NCBI GenBank assembly: GCA_020724105.1 | Contig: DYHP01000001.1 | Coordinates: 1 to 23,339, forward strand | Source of the DNA: Candidatus Methylomirabilis sp. | GTDB taxonomy: Bacteria; Patescibacteriota; Patescibacteriia; DYHP01 | DNA: 23,339 nt | Direction: 5' to 3' | Shown: in pieces, positions 7,818 to 14,617 of the stretch | How the letters are laid out: each line of letters starts with the position of its first letter | Numbering within the stretch: position 1 is the stretch's first letter | Made by a program: the position numbers and the translations under genes | Notes under the pieces: generated by a model | The model's input: the letters and a program-made list of their open reading frames with translations, nothing else | Databases searched by the model: none | What the model was told of the DNA's origin: nothing

Positions 7818-7846
7818 ACTTTAAAGTGTTTTGCGGCAAAAGTCAA
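7818..7846 (-). promoter_or_regulatory. Promoter of the phosphoesterase operon
   Basis: On the minus strand TTGACT (7846-7841), a 17-bp spacer and TAAAGT (7823-7818). It lies back to back with the plus-strand promoter at 7852-7880. Confidence 0.5.
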
Positions 7847-7851
7847 AAGAG

Positions 7852-7880
7852 TTGTCAAGATTTTAGTTGTGTGTTAATAT
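7852..7880 (+). promoter_or_regulatory. Promoter of the laccase-domain gene
   Basis: TTGTCA (7852-7857), a 17-bp spacer and TAATAT (7875-7880). The leader to the GTG start is about 95 bases. Confidence 0.6.
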
Positions 7881-7980
7881 AAAAGATACAATAACCGATA
7901 TTGCATCACTGATAAAAAATAAAACATAAACCGCCCGCGTTTCGACTTGTCGGGACTGCGGCGTGGTAAAGGAGGATTCT

Positions 7981-8823
7981 GTGATAGACAACTCGCACCT
8001 TAACAAAGACATATTTAATGGTTTGATAAGATTTGTGGTTACCAAAAAGAAAGATGGAAATTTCAAAGTTGATGACAACAACGATTTCGGGGAAAATGTG
8101 AAAAAACTTCGCCTTGCGCTTGGAGTTGACAAAATCATCGCTCCGGTTGCCGAACATTCGAGCAAGGTTGTTTTGCACAACGAAAAGAATTTGGTCGCCG
8201 GTCCGGCAGGAGTGTGGCGGACGAAAGACGGCGCTGACGGTTACATAATAACCACAAAAGATCAGCCCGCGGCGGTTATGTATGCGGTGGCTGACTGCCC
8301 TTGCGTTGTCGCTTTGGCGGAACTGCCGCCGAGAGATTACGCTTTGGGGCTGATTCATTGCGGCTGGAGATCGCTTGCCGCCGGCATTCTTGATAATTTC
8401 ATAGAAAAAATGGAAAGTTTTGTCGACAAATTCCGTGTAAGAAGAGTTTGGCATTCTCTCAAAATTTTGATTACGCCGGGTATCGGACAGTGTTGTTTTG
8501 AGGTTAATGAAGAAATAGCCCATGCCTTGGCTGCAAAATATAAAAAGGCGCAGCAGATTCGCAATCTTTACAAATTGAGATGCTATATTAAAAACAAGGA
8601 CGAGGCGATTTTGGTTGACCTTTTTAAGATTCTGTGGTGCTATTTTGAGGAGAGAGGAGTAAGAGATATCGTGGCAATGAAAACTTGCACGAAATGCAGC
8701 GGACGCTTTTTTTCTCACCGCCGCGGCAACAAAGAAAGAAACGCGGTCGCGGCCGCATTTTTGCCGCAAGCGTTTCCGAAAATAAGCGAGCCAAAGCGAG
8801 CCGGGGGTATTCGGGAAAGGTGA
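7981..8823 (+). CDS. YfiH/PgeF-type laccase-domain protein
   Basis: Member of the DUF152/YfiH family, described as purine nucleoside phosphorylase/adenosine deaminase-type enzymes and as a peptidoglycan-editing factor. The metal-binding signatures are visible: H59 (AEHSS), C106 (VADCPCVV) and H126 (GLIHCGWRS). Also present are ITPGIGQCCFEV (164-175), the family block before the C-terminal half, and CTKC...RFFSHRRGNKERNA (236-255). The start is GTG at 7981, because AAAGGAGG at 7968-7975 is correctly spaced for it; a GTG at 7963 would put this ribosome site inside the gene. The last residues (about 265-280) look repeat-derived. A shared terminator separates it from the convergent protease gene. 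Confidence 0.88.
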   Translation: MIDNSHLNKDIFNGLIRFVVTKKKDGNFKVDDNNDFGENVKKLRLALGVDKIIAPVAEHSSKVVLHNEKNLVAGPAGVWRTKDGADGYIITTKDQPAAVMYAVADCPCVVALAELPPRDYALGLIHCGWRSLAAGILDNFIEKMESFVDKFRVRRVWHSLKILITPGIGQCCFEVNEEIAHALAAKYKKAQQIRNLYKLRCYIKNKDEAILVDLFKILWCYFEERGVRDIVAMKTCTKCSGRFFSHRRGNKERNAVAAAFLPQAFPKISEPKRAGGIRER

Positions 8824-8833
8824 GGGAATAAAT

Positions 8834-8862
8834 AAAGGAGACAAAAATTTTGTCTCCTTTTA
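8834..8862. terminator. Bidirectional intrinsic terminator
   Basis: AAAGGAGACAAAA (8834-8846) and TTTTGTCTCCTTT (8848-8860), a perfect 13-bp dyad between convergent genes with A/T-rich ends on both sides. Confidence 0.85.
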
Positions 8863-8887
8863 AAATATCTCTTGACCTGATTTGCGG

Positions 8888-9730
8888 TTATTCGTTGTAT
8901 GGGATTTTTTTTTCGTCCAGAAATTTTTTTATGTAAGTTGAAGGGATAAAGTATCTGATTATAAAATGATTGTAAATCGCGCTTCCCTGCATCATGCCAA
9001 TAAGCAGATGGGTTTTTGCGTCAAATATTCCCGAACCGCTGGTGCCGGGGCCGTTCGGCAATTGACCGAGTAATCTAGCCCCTTTGCCAAAGAACGATTG
9101 TGGCGAAGCGGTTGTGGAAAGATATCCCCACCCGACTGTTTTTTTATACCAGATGGGAAAACCCCAGTTGTAAATTTTTCTACCAGGTTTGTAAAATTTT
9201 TCATCAACCCCGATTTTAACAGTGTTTCTCAATTTAAGTTCATCGGTAAAGAGCGCAGCAGTGTCGTAATCCTTGTCTTTGGCTAAAACAAGCGCCGGAC
9301 TGCAATTCCCGCCCATCTCTTTTCCGACGCATATAAATGGCTGATCTTCTCCGTTATCCTTTGAAACCACATGCCAATTTGTTAAGATATAAGTGCCTTC
9401 TTTGTTTTGCGCGATAACTGTTCCGGAGCCATGCCTCGTAACAACTAAGGTAATGTAATTTTCGTCCATAGTTATCTCGATATCGTCTATGGGGGTAAAG
9501 CGATCTTTAAGGACAATCTCTTCCAAAATTTTAGATAGCGCTTCTTGGTCATGAGTGTTTACTTTTATGATGTCTTTCACAATGACGACGACTGTTGCGT
9601 CCTTGTTGGAAAGTGAAACGGGTAAATAGCCGCTATATTTGGAGTAAGCGTTGAATTTTGCCCCCGCGCAGCCGAACACGGCTGAAATAAGCGCAAAAAC
9701 GGTCAGTTTAAAAATGACTCTTTTTTTCAC
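8888..9730 (-). CDS. Trypsin-like serine protease, lipoprotein
   Basis: Extracytoplasmic chymotrypsin-fold (S1-like) protease anchored by a lipid. The signal peptide ends in a lipobox VFGC with Cys21. The catalytic triad is readable: H120 in ILTNWHVV, D156 in DYDTAAL and S231 in GPGTSGSGIFD. Residues about 40-95 form an extra N-terminal domain of unknown role. There is no PDZ domain, so it is not a full DegP/HtrA. The start is GTG, with GAGGAG about eight bases upstream. It is transcribed divergently from metK from a promoter sharing the -35 hexamer. Its substrate is unknown; envelope protein quality control is plausible. Confidence 0.8.
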   Translation of the reverse strand: MKKRVIFKLTVFALISAVFGCAGAKFNAYSKYSGYLPVSLSNKDATVVVIVKDIIKVNTHDQEALSKILEEIVLKDRFTPIDDIEITMDENYITLVVTRHGSGTVIAQNKEGTYILTNWHVVSKDNGEDQPFICVGKEMGGNCSPALVLAKDKDYDTAALFTDELKLRNTVKIGVDEKFYKPGRKIYNWGFPIWYKKTVGWGYLSTTASPQSFFGKGARLLGQLPNGPGTSGSGIFDAKTHLLIGMMQGSAIYNHFIIRYFIPSTYIKKFLDEKKIPYNE

Positions 9731-9777
9731 GGTTCTTTCTCCTCGCTGATTTTTAAAGGTCTTTTCTCCTATTTAAA

Positions 9778-9806
9778 AGGATAACATTTATGCAAATTTC
9801 TTGCAA
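9778..9806 (-). promoter_or_regulatory. Promoter of the protease gene
   Basis: On the minus strand TTGCAA (9806-9801), a 17-bp spacer ending in TGT, and TATCCT (9783-9778), i.e. an extended -10. The -35 is self-complementary and is the same six bases used by the metK promoter. Confidence 0.5.
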
Positions 9807-9829
9807 GTTTTAGCAAGGTGTGGTAAGGT
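9801..9829 (+). promoter_or_regulatory. Promoter of metK
   Basis: TTGCAA (9801-9806), a 17-bp spacer, and TAAGGT (9824-9829) preceded by TGG (extended -10). The predicted leader is about 23 bases and has no Shine-Dalgarno site or visible SAM riboswitch. Confidence 0.55.
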
Positions 9830-9858
9830 GATGTTAGATTTAAGATTTAAGATTAAAT

Positions 9859-10908
9859 ATGAGTTTACGAACCGTGGAATCGGTGACTGATGGTCACCCG
9901 GACAAGATTTGCGACCAGATTTCGGACGCGATTTTGGACGAATATTTAAAAAGGGATTCGTCGTCCCGCGTTGCCGTTGAGTCGTTCGGCTGCCACGGAA
10001 TGATTGTTATTGGGGGAGAAGTGACGAGTTTCGGCGAATTCGACGCGGACAGGCTGGCGCGCAATCTATATAAACAAATCGGCTACAAAGACGAGCCGGA
10101 GATTTTTATAAACATTGTCAAGCAATCGCCGGACATCGCCCAAGGCGTTGATATTGGCGGCGCCGGCGACCAGGGCATTATGTACGGCTATGCCACCAAC
10201 GAAACTCCGGAATTTTTGCCCAAACCGATTGTTTTGGTTCATAAACTGACTCAAGGATTAGCGGATTTGCGGAGGCATAATCCGGAATTTTGGTGGCTGG
10301 GTCCGGACGGAAAAGCGCAACTCACTTTTGATGATGGTCGCATTAAAACGGTTTTGGTTTCCGCCCAGCACGATGAAAAAGTGACGTATGACGAAATCCG
10401 CGAAAAGTTAATCAAGCATTTAATCGAACCGACTGTCGGTGATTTGAACGGCCTTGAAGTTTTGGTGAATCCGACCGGCAGATTTGTTGTCGGCGGATTT
10501 GACGCGGACACGGGGCTCACCGGCAGAAAAATAATGGTTGATACTTATTGCGGGCTTTTGCCCCATGGGGGCGGCGCTTTTTCAGGCAAAGACCCGACCA
10601 AAGTTGACCGCTCCGCGGCTTATATGGCGCGGTTTGCCGCAAAAAATATCGTGGCAAACGGTTATGCCAAAAATTGTCTGGTTTCCGTGGCGTACGCCAT
10701 TGGCAGAGCGGAACCATTAATGCTTAGCGCCCGTTCGTCCAACGGCAAAGATTTGTCGGAAATCGTCAAGAAAAATTTTGACTTCCGTTCCAAAGCGATT
10801 ATTGAGCGATTAAATCTCCGCCGTCCCTTATACCTTCAAACCGCGTCTTACGGCCATTTTGGAAAACAAGGATTGCCGTGGGAGGAGGTTATTAAGATTG
10901 AAGATTAA
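9859..10908 (+). CDS. metK: S-adenosylmethionine synthetase
   Basis: Makes SAM from methionine and ATP. The N-terminal VTDGHPDKICDQISDAILD (9-27) carries the ATP-binding histidine. Signature 1, GAGDQGIMYGYA, is at 101-112, and signature 2, GGGAFSGKDPTKVDRS, is at 237-252 with the phosphate-binding glycines and lysine. At 349 residues it is shorter than the ~384 of E. coli, mostly in inter-motif loops. It is monocistronic, with a promoter sharing its -35 with the divergent protease gene. Its product is the cofactor for the radical-SAM Elp3 and the methyltransferase encoded later in the window. No repeat insertion is present. Confidence 0.97.
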   Translation: MSLRTVESVTDGHPDKICDQISDAILDEYLKRDSSSRVAVESFGCHGMIVIGGEVTSFGEFDADRLARNLYKQIGYKDEPEIFINIVKQSPDIAQGVDIGGAGDQGIMYGYATNETPEFLPKPIVLVHKLTQGLADLRRHNPEFWWLGPDGKAQLTFDDGRIKTVLVSAQHDEKVTYDEIREKLIKHLIEPTVGDLNGLEVLVNPTGRFVVGGFDADTGLTGRKIMVDTYCGLLPHGGGAFSGKDPTKVDRSAAYMARFAAKNIVANGYAKNCLVSVAYAIGRAEPLMLSARSSNGKDLSEIVKKNFDFRSKAIIERLNLRRPLYLQTASYGHFGKQGLPWEEVIKIED

Positions 10909-10927
10909 AGATTGATTAAAGATTAAT

Positions 10928-10979
10928 GAGGATGCCCATTATTCAATGAGAGGATGCCCAGCATCCTCAATGCATCCTC
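10928..10979. repeat. Palindromic GAGGATGC repeat cluster after metK
   Basis: GAGGATGC recurs at 10928 and 10950, and GCATCCTC at 10961 and 10972. The central dyad is GAGGATGC (10950-10957) facing GCATCCTC (10961-10968). Related elements lie at 14519-14560. It may also help terminate metK, though no T-run follows. Confidence 0.6.
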
Positions 10980-10989
10980 AAAGCACCCC

Positions 10990-11015
10990 TTATATATCCT
11001 TCTTATATATCCTTC
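10990..11015. repeat. 13-bp tandem duplication at the recR stop codon
   Basis: TTATATATCCTTC occurs twice in direct succession (10990-11002, 11003-11015). The second copy contains the recR stop codon (minus strand), so the duplication sits exactly at the gene end. Confidence 0.85.
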
Positions 11016-11701
11016 CTCTCTTTTATCGCATCACTCAATGTTACCTCGTCGGCGTATTCCACCGTGGCGCCCACGGGCAGACCACGGGCGAGGCGGGTGA
11101 TTTTTATCGTAGAAGCCGATGCGCCGCCGCGTTCCAACTTGAAGTCGGAACCAACGCCGATTGACGCCGAATTTTTTAAGATCTTATTAAGATAGAGCAT
11201 TGTTGTTTCGCCCTGCATGTCGGGGTTGAGGGCGAGGATGATTTCTTTGATTCCATCTTGCGATCGCGGAGACGCAGAAGTTTCAGAAGCGCGGCATCTT
11301 GCGTTGTTTTTGATTCTGTCTTGGAGTTCTTTAATCCGCAATTTGTCTGCTGTTATTCCTTCAAGCGGATTTAGCACTCCGCCCAAAATGTGGTAGACTC
11401 CCTTAAATTCGCCGGTGGACTCAACCACGCTTAAATCCTGCGGCGTCGCCACGACGCATAAAATGGATTTGTCGCGGTTTGGCGCGGCGCAAATAGCGCA
11501 GGGGTCAACTTCCGAAAAATTAAAACAGACCGAGCAAGTCTTATAAGTTTTTGGAAGATTTTTTATTTTTTCTCCCAGCGACTCAAGGTGTTCTTTCGGC
11601 TGGTTCAAAAGATGAAACAGGTATCGCAACGCGGTTTTCGGTCCGACTCCGGGGAATTTACATAATTCGTCGATTAGTTGTTGGAGATTTGATGGAAGCA
11701 T
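11003..11701 (-). CDS. recR: Recombination mediator RecR
   Basis: Works with RecF/RecO to load RecA at gapped DNA. It has a helix-hairpin-helix FPGVGPKTALRY (16-27), a zinc finger with C56, C59, C68 and C71 (CSVC...CAIC), and a Toprim domain beginning at CVVATPQDLSVVES (82-95) with HILGGVLNP (104-112). The C-terminal block ITRLARGLPVGATVEYADEVTL is normal. At 232 residues it exceeds the ~200 usual for the family because of two insertions: about 134-149 (ARCRASETSASPRSQD) inside Toprim and about 181-197 (IGVGSDFKLERGGASAS) before the last strand. It lies 25 bases after dnaB on the same strand. The weak ribosome site AGGA falls within a 23-bp dispersed repeat (11703-11725). Confidence 0.94.
   Translation of the reverse strand: MLPSNLQQLIDELCKFPGVGPKTALRYLFHLLNQPKEHLESLGEKIKNLPKTYKTCSVCFNFSEVDPCAICAAPNRDKSILCVVATPQDLSVVESTGEFKGVYHILGGVLNPLEGITADKLRIKELQDRIKNNARCRASETSASPRSQDGIKEIILALNPDMQGETTMLYLNKILKNSASIGVGSDFKLERGGASASTIKITRLARGLPVGATVEYADEVTLSDAIKERKDI
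11254..11303. repeat. Repeat-derived insertion in recR
   Basis: The segment coding for the extra residues 134-149 is flanked by direct repeats CATCTTGCG (11254-11262 and 11295-11303), 41 bases apart. Confidence 0.5.
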
Positions 11702-11702
11702 A

Positions 11703-11725
11703 AAATCATCCTAACCTACAAATTT
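11703..11725. repeat. 23-bp dispersed repeat upstream of recR (copy 1)
   Basis: On the minus strand this 23-mer contains TTAGGATGATTT. It matches 16809-16831 on the plus strand with one mismatch (22/23). Both copies are intergenic. Confidence 0.75.
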
Positions 11726-11726
11726 A

Positions 11727-13088
11727 CTAAAACTGTATATTCTCTATATGTTTTTCTAAATTTTTAAAACTGACCCTTTTGTCGTCAAAATAAAGAGAAA
11801 CCTTGCCCGTCGGGCCGTTGCGGTGTTTGGCGATATAAATTTCGGCCAGATTTTTTTCATGCGGCAACACTTCTGAGTTTCTATCCATCGCCTTTCGGTA
11901 AATAAACATTACCACGTCCGCGTCCTGCTCGATTGAGCCGGATTCCCTTAAATCGGAAAGAATCGGCACCGCCGGACCGCTTCGCTTTTCGACGTCGCGG
12001 GAGAGCTGGGAGATAACGATAACCGGAATCGTAAGTTCTCTGGCGACGGCTTTGAAGTGGCGGGTAATTGACGAGATTTCCTGCACGCGGTTTTCAATGC
12101 GGGTTCTGGATTCCATTAATTGCAAATAGTCAATAATCAAAAGCCCCAAGCCGTGTTCCATTTGCAATTTTCTCGCCTTTGTCCTGATGTCCATCACCGA
12201 AATATTTGCCGAGTCGTCGATAAAAAAGGGCGCCTCGGATAATTGGCCCAATGCCTGGCTGATTTTTGAGAAATCGTCGTTCTCGCCTTTTTCGGAAAGG
12301 TGCCCGGTGCGCATTTTCCACAAATCAATTCCGGCCGTGGCGCAAATCAGGCGGTCGACGACCTGTTCCTTGGACATTTCCAAACTGAAAAATCCCACGG
12401 GTATTTTGCTTTGAGTCGCCACATTTCTCGCGATGTCAAGCGCCAAGCTCGTTTTGCCAACCGAGGGTCTTGCGGCAAGGATAATCAAATCCGATTTTTG
12501 CAAACCGGCCAAGATATTATCCAAATCGGCGAAACCGGTCGGGACGCCGCGCGTGCCGCCGCTCGAATGTATTTCGTCAATTCTCTTGAAAGCGTCTTCC
12601 AAAACGTCCTTTATCGGATAAAATGTTTGTTTTAAATATTTTTTTGAAACATTGAATATTTTTTGCTGGACGCGGTCCAAAATTTCTTCCACATCTTCGG
12701 TTTCCTCATAAGCAAATTCGGAAATATCGCTTGATGCCGATATTAATCTCCTTAAAGTCGCCTTTTTTTGGATAATGTTGGCATAGTTCGTCACACTGGA
12801 AGCGGTGGCGACGGAATTGGCAAGCGAAATCAGAAAACTTTTTCCGCCGATAAGTTCCAGTTGTTTTCTTTCGTCAAGCCGGTTGGAAAGCGAAACAATG
12901 TCAATCGGTTCTTTTTTTTCGTAGAGTTCAAGCATTGCCTCAAAAATTATGGCGTGAACGTCTTTGTAAAAGTCATCAGGCCGTATCAGGTCGGCGATTT
13001 TAATAATCGCGTCTTTATCAATCAAAAGACAACCCAAAAGGGATTGTTCCGCTTCAATGTTTTGAGGAGGGAGTTTCATTTCGGTCAT
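11727..13088 (-). CDS. dnaB: Replicative DNA helicase DnaB
   Basis: Hexameric replication-fork helicase. The N-terminal DnaB domain (about 5-110, PPQNIEAEQSLLGCLL) joins a RecA-fold C-terminal domain with Walker A ARPSVGKTS (206-214), Walker B LLIIDYLQLM (316-325), ISQLSRDVEKR and DLRESGSIEQDADVV. At 453 residues it has normal length, with no intein and no repeat insertion. A second ATG lies three codons in. Neither start has a Shine-Dalgarno site, and the -10 is only 6-9 bases upstream of the first ATG, so the message is probably leaderless or nearly so. recR follows 25 bases downstream. Confidence 0.97.
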   Translation of the reverse strand: MTEMKLPPQNIEAEQSLLGCLLIDKDAIIKIADLIRPDDFYKDVHAIIFEAMLELYEKKEPIDIVSLSNRLDERKQLELIGGKSFLISLANSVATASSVTNYANIIQKKATLRRLISASSDISEFAYEETEDVEEILDRVQQKIFNVSKKYLKQTFYPIKDVLEDAFKRIDEIHSSGGTRGVPTGFADLDNILAGLQKSDLIILAARPSVGKTSLALDIARNVATQSKIPVGFFSLEMSKEQVVDRLICATAGIDLWKMRTGHLSEKGENDDFSKISQALGQLSEAPFFIDDSANISVMDIRTKARKLQMEHGLGLLIIDYLQLMESRTRIENRVQEISSITRHFKAVARELTIPVIVISQLSRDVEKRSGPAVPILSDLRESGSIEQDADVVMFIYRKAMDRNSEVLPHEKNLAEIYIAKHRNGPTGKVSLYFDDKRVSFKNLEKHIENIQF

Positions 13089-13094
13089 ATCACT

Positions 13095-13106
13095 ATTATA
13101 TTATCA
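13095..13106 (-). promoter_or_regulatory. Promoter -10 region of dnaB
   Basis: The minus strand reads TGATAATATAAT across 13106-13095, giving either TAATAT with an upstream TGA (extended -10) or TATAAT. A weak TTGATT lies 18 bp above TAATAT (13127-13122). The start codon at 13088 falls at or within a base or two of the expected transcription start. Confidence 0.55.
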
Positions 13107-13146
13107 TTTTACAGTCCAAGAAATCAATACCAAGAAAGTTAACAGA

Positions 13147-13155
13147 TTATCCACA
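13147..13155 (+). other. Perfect DnaA-box sequence upstream of dnaB
   Basis: TTATCCACA matches the strict bacterial DnaA box. Only one copy is seen here, so this is not evidence of an origin. Confidence 0.4.
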
Positions 13156-13157
13156 GG

Positions 13158-13270
13158 ATTAAACCAAAAATCAAAAACCAAAGACCAAAAATAAATATGT
13201 AAAAATACAAAAATTGGATTTTTATGTTTTTATGTTTTTGTTTTTAATTTTTGATTTTTAATCTTTGGTT
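13158..13270. repeat. AT-rich repeat region between dnaB and the permease gene
   Basis: A left part of repeated CCAAAAATCAAAAACCAAAG-like units and a right part with the complementary TTTTTGATTTTTAATCTTTGG pattern form an imperfect long inverted repeat. No gene is visible in it. Confidence 0.5.
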
Positions 13271-13284
13271 TTACCGTAAGAATG

Positions 13285-13298
13285 TGTTATCATATTAT
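13285..13298 (+). promoter_or_regulatory. Promoter -10 region of the permease gene
   Basis: TGTTATCAT (13285-13293) is an extended -10. Alternatively TTTACC (13270-13275), a 17-bp spacer and TATTAT (13293-13298). Either puts the transcription start at about the ATG (13302), implying a leaderless message. Confidence 0.45.
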
Positions 13299-13301
13299 CG
13301 T

Positions 13302-14444
13302 ATGACCTTCAAAATTAAGCAGTTTTTATACGGCACATCAATGCTTATTGGCATGATTGTCGGCGTCGGCGTTTTTGGCGTTCCTTACGTTATTGCCAAG
13401 GCGGGGTGGGCGATGGGAGTTTTTTATTTTGTTTTAATCGGCGCCATCTTGCTTTTAACCCATCTTTTTTACGGCGAAATTGTTTTGAGAACCAAAGAAA
13501 ATCATCGCTTCGCCGGCTTTGCGGAAAAATATTTGGGTAAATACGGCCGGGCGATTGGAACGGCGGTGATTGTTTTAAGTTTTTACGGCGCGCTTTTGGC
13601 TTACATTATTGTCGGCGGAAGGTTCGTTCACGTTCTTTTTAATCCGATTTTTGGCGGAAGCGAATTGGCGTACCAGGTGATTTTTTTCGCAATTATGTCG
13701 CTAATGATTTTAATTGGCATTAAATTTATTGCCGGCGCAGAAATGACAATGAGCGCTTTGATAATTCTAATGATGCTCTTAATACCTTTGGCCGCTTTGA
13801 AGTTTTTTAATTTTAACAACCTTATCGCTTTTGACAAAACTTACGCTTTTTTGCCTTACGGCGTAATTCTTTTCGCTCTGGGCGGTTCGGCGGCAATCCC
13901 CGAAATTAGAGAGATCATAAAAGAAGACGAAAAGGAAATGAAAAAAATAATTATTTGGGGCAGTTTAATCCCTTTTATTATTACCGCCTTTTTTGCGTTT
14001 GTTATAGTTGGCGTTACGGGCGCTAAAACAAGCGAGGAAACGATTCTTGGCCTGCAAGGAATTTTGGGCAATTGGATTGTTTTTCCCGGCGCGTTTTTCG
14101 GCCTTCTGGCCATTGCTACGTCTTTTTTGGTTTTGGGGGTAAATTTAAAAGAGATGTTTATCCTTGATATTAAATTAAGTAAATATTTTTCCTGGTTTTT
14201 GGCGGTTTTCGCGCCGTTTTTGATTTTTTTAATCGCTTCCCCGGGTTTCATAAATGTTATCAGCATTACCGGAAGTTTATTTGGCGGATTAGCCGGCATT
14301 TTAATGATTATTATGTATCTCAAGGCTAAGAAATTGGGCGATCGCCAGCCCGAGTTTAATTTAAAAATTCCCAAATTAATATCATATTTTGCAATATTGA
14401 TTTATGCCTTGGGGATTATTTATGAAATTGTTTATTTATTTTAA
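13302..14444 (+). CDS. Amino-acid permease (HAAAP-like, aromatic amino acid family)
   Basis: Integral membrane transporter with about 11 hydrophobic segments. The N-terminal GTSMLIGMIVGVGVFGVPYV (10-29) matches the first-helix glycine motif of the hydroxy/aromatic amino-acid permease family (TyrP/Mtr/SdaC relatives), and FALGGSAAIPEIREIIKEDEK is the conserved region in mid-protein. An upstream TTG at 13251 is rejected, because the added residues come from the AT-rich repeat and the family N-terminus begins at MTFKIKQFLYG. It likely imports an amino acid for a cell that cannot make it; which one is not determinable. Confidence 0.82.
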   Translation: MTFKIKQFLYGTSMLIGMIVGVGVFGVPYVIAKAGWAMGVFYFVLIGAILLLTHLFYGEIVLRTKENHRFAGFAEKYLGKYGRAIGTAVIVLSFYGALLAYIIVGGRFVHVLFNPIFGGSELAYQVIFFAIMSLMILIGIKFIAGAEMTMSALIILMMLLIPLAALKFFNFNNLIAFDKTYAFLPYGVILFALGGSAAIPEIREIIKEDEKEMKKIIIWGSLIPFIITAFFAFVIVGVTGAKTSEETILGLQGILGNWIVFPGAFFGLLAIATSFLVLGVNLKEMFILDIKLSKYFSWFLAVFAPFLIFLIASPGFINVISITGSLFGGLAGILMIIMYLKAKKLGDRQPEFNLKIPKLISYFAILIYALGIIYEIVYLF

Positions 14445-14518
14445 AAAGTTATGGCAAAAGAAGGCGGCGTCAAGGATTCCCGATAAGGAGAGGAAAGAAA
14501 TATAAGGAGCGCTCTGAG

Positions 14519-14560
14519 GATGCCGGGCATCATCGAGGATACTGGGCATCTTGCCCGGCA
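14519..14560. repeat. Palindromic repeat between permease and glyA
   Basis: GATGCC/GGCATC (14519-14531), and a wider dyad TGCCGGGCA (14521-14529) with TGCCCGGCA (14552-14560). It shares GAGGAT and GGGCATC words with 10928-10979. The remaining bases of the 173-bp gap show no gene. Confidence 0.6.
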
Positions 14561-14617
14561 CATCTCGTTCAGCATTGATATCGAACCTATCCGAAATTGA
14601 ACAAAAATATTTAAATT

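Noticed and set aside
7963..7980. Upstream GTG start for the laccase-domain protein
   Set aside because: AAAGGAGG at 7968-7975 fits the GTG at 7981 and would fall inside the gene otherwise.
7906..8844. 312-codon open frame antisense to the laccase-domain gene
   Set aside because: It is a shadow of the YfiH-family gene. The plus-strand protein has clear family motifs, a ribosome site and a promoter; the antisense frame has none.
13147..13155. Replication origin near dnaB
   Set aside because: Only one exact DnaA box and no cluster or dnaA/dnaN genes; a single 9-mer is weak evidence.
13251..13301. TTG start for the permease
   Set aside because: The added residues come from the AT-rich repeat and the promoter -10 lies inside them.
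13856..14374. 172-codon minus-strand frame inside the permease gene
   Set aside because: Shadow of a hydrophobic coding region; no ribosome site, promoter or recognisable domain.
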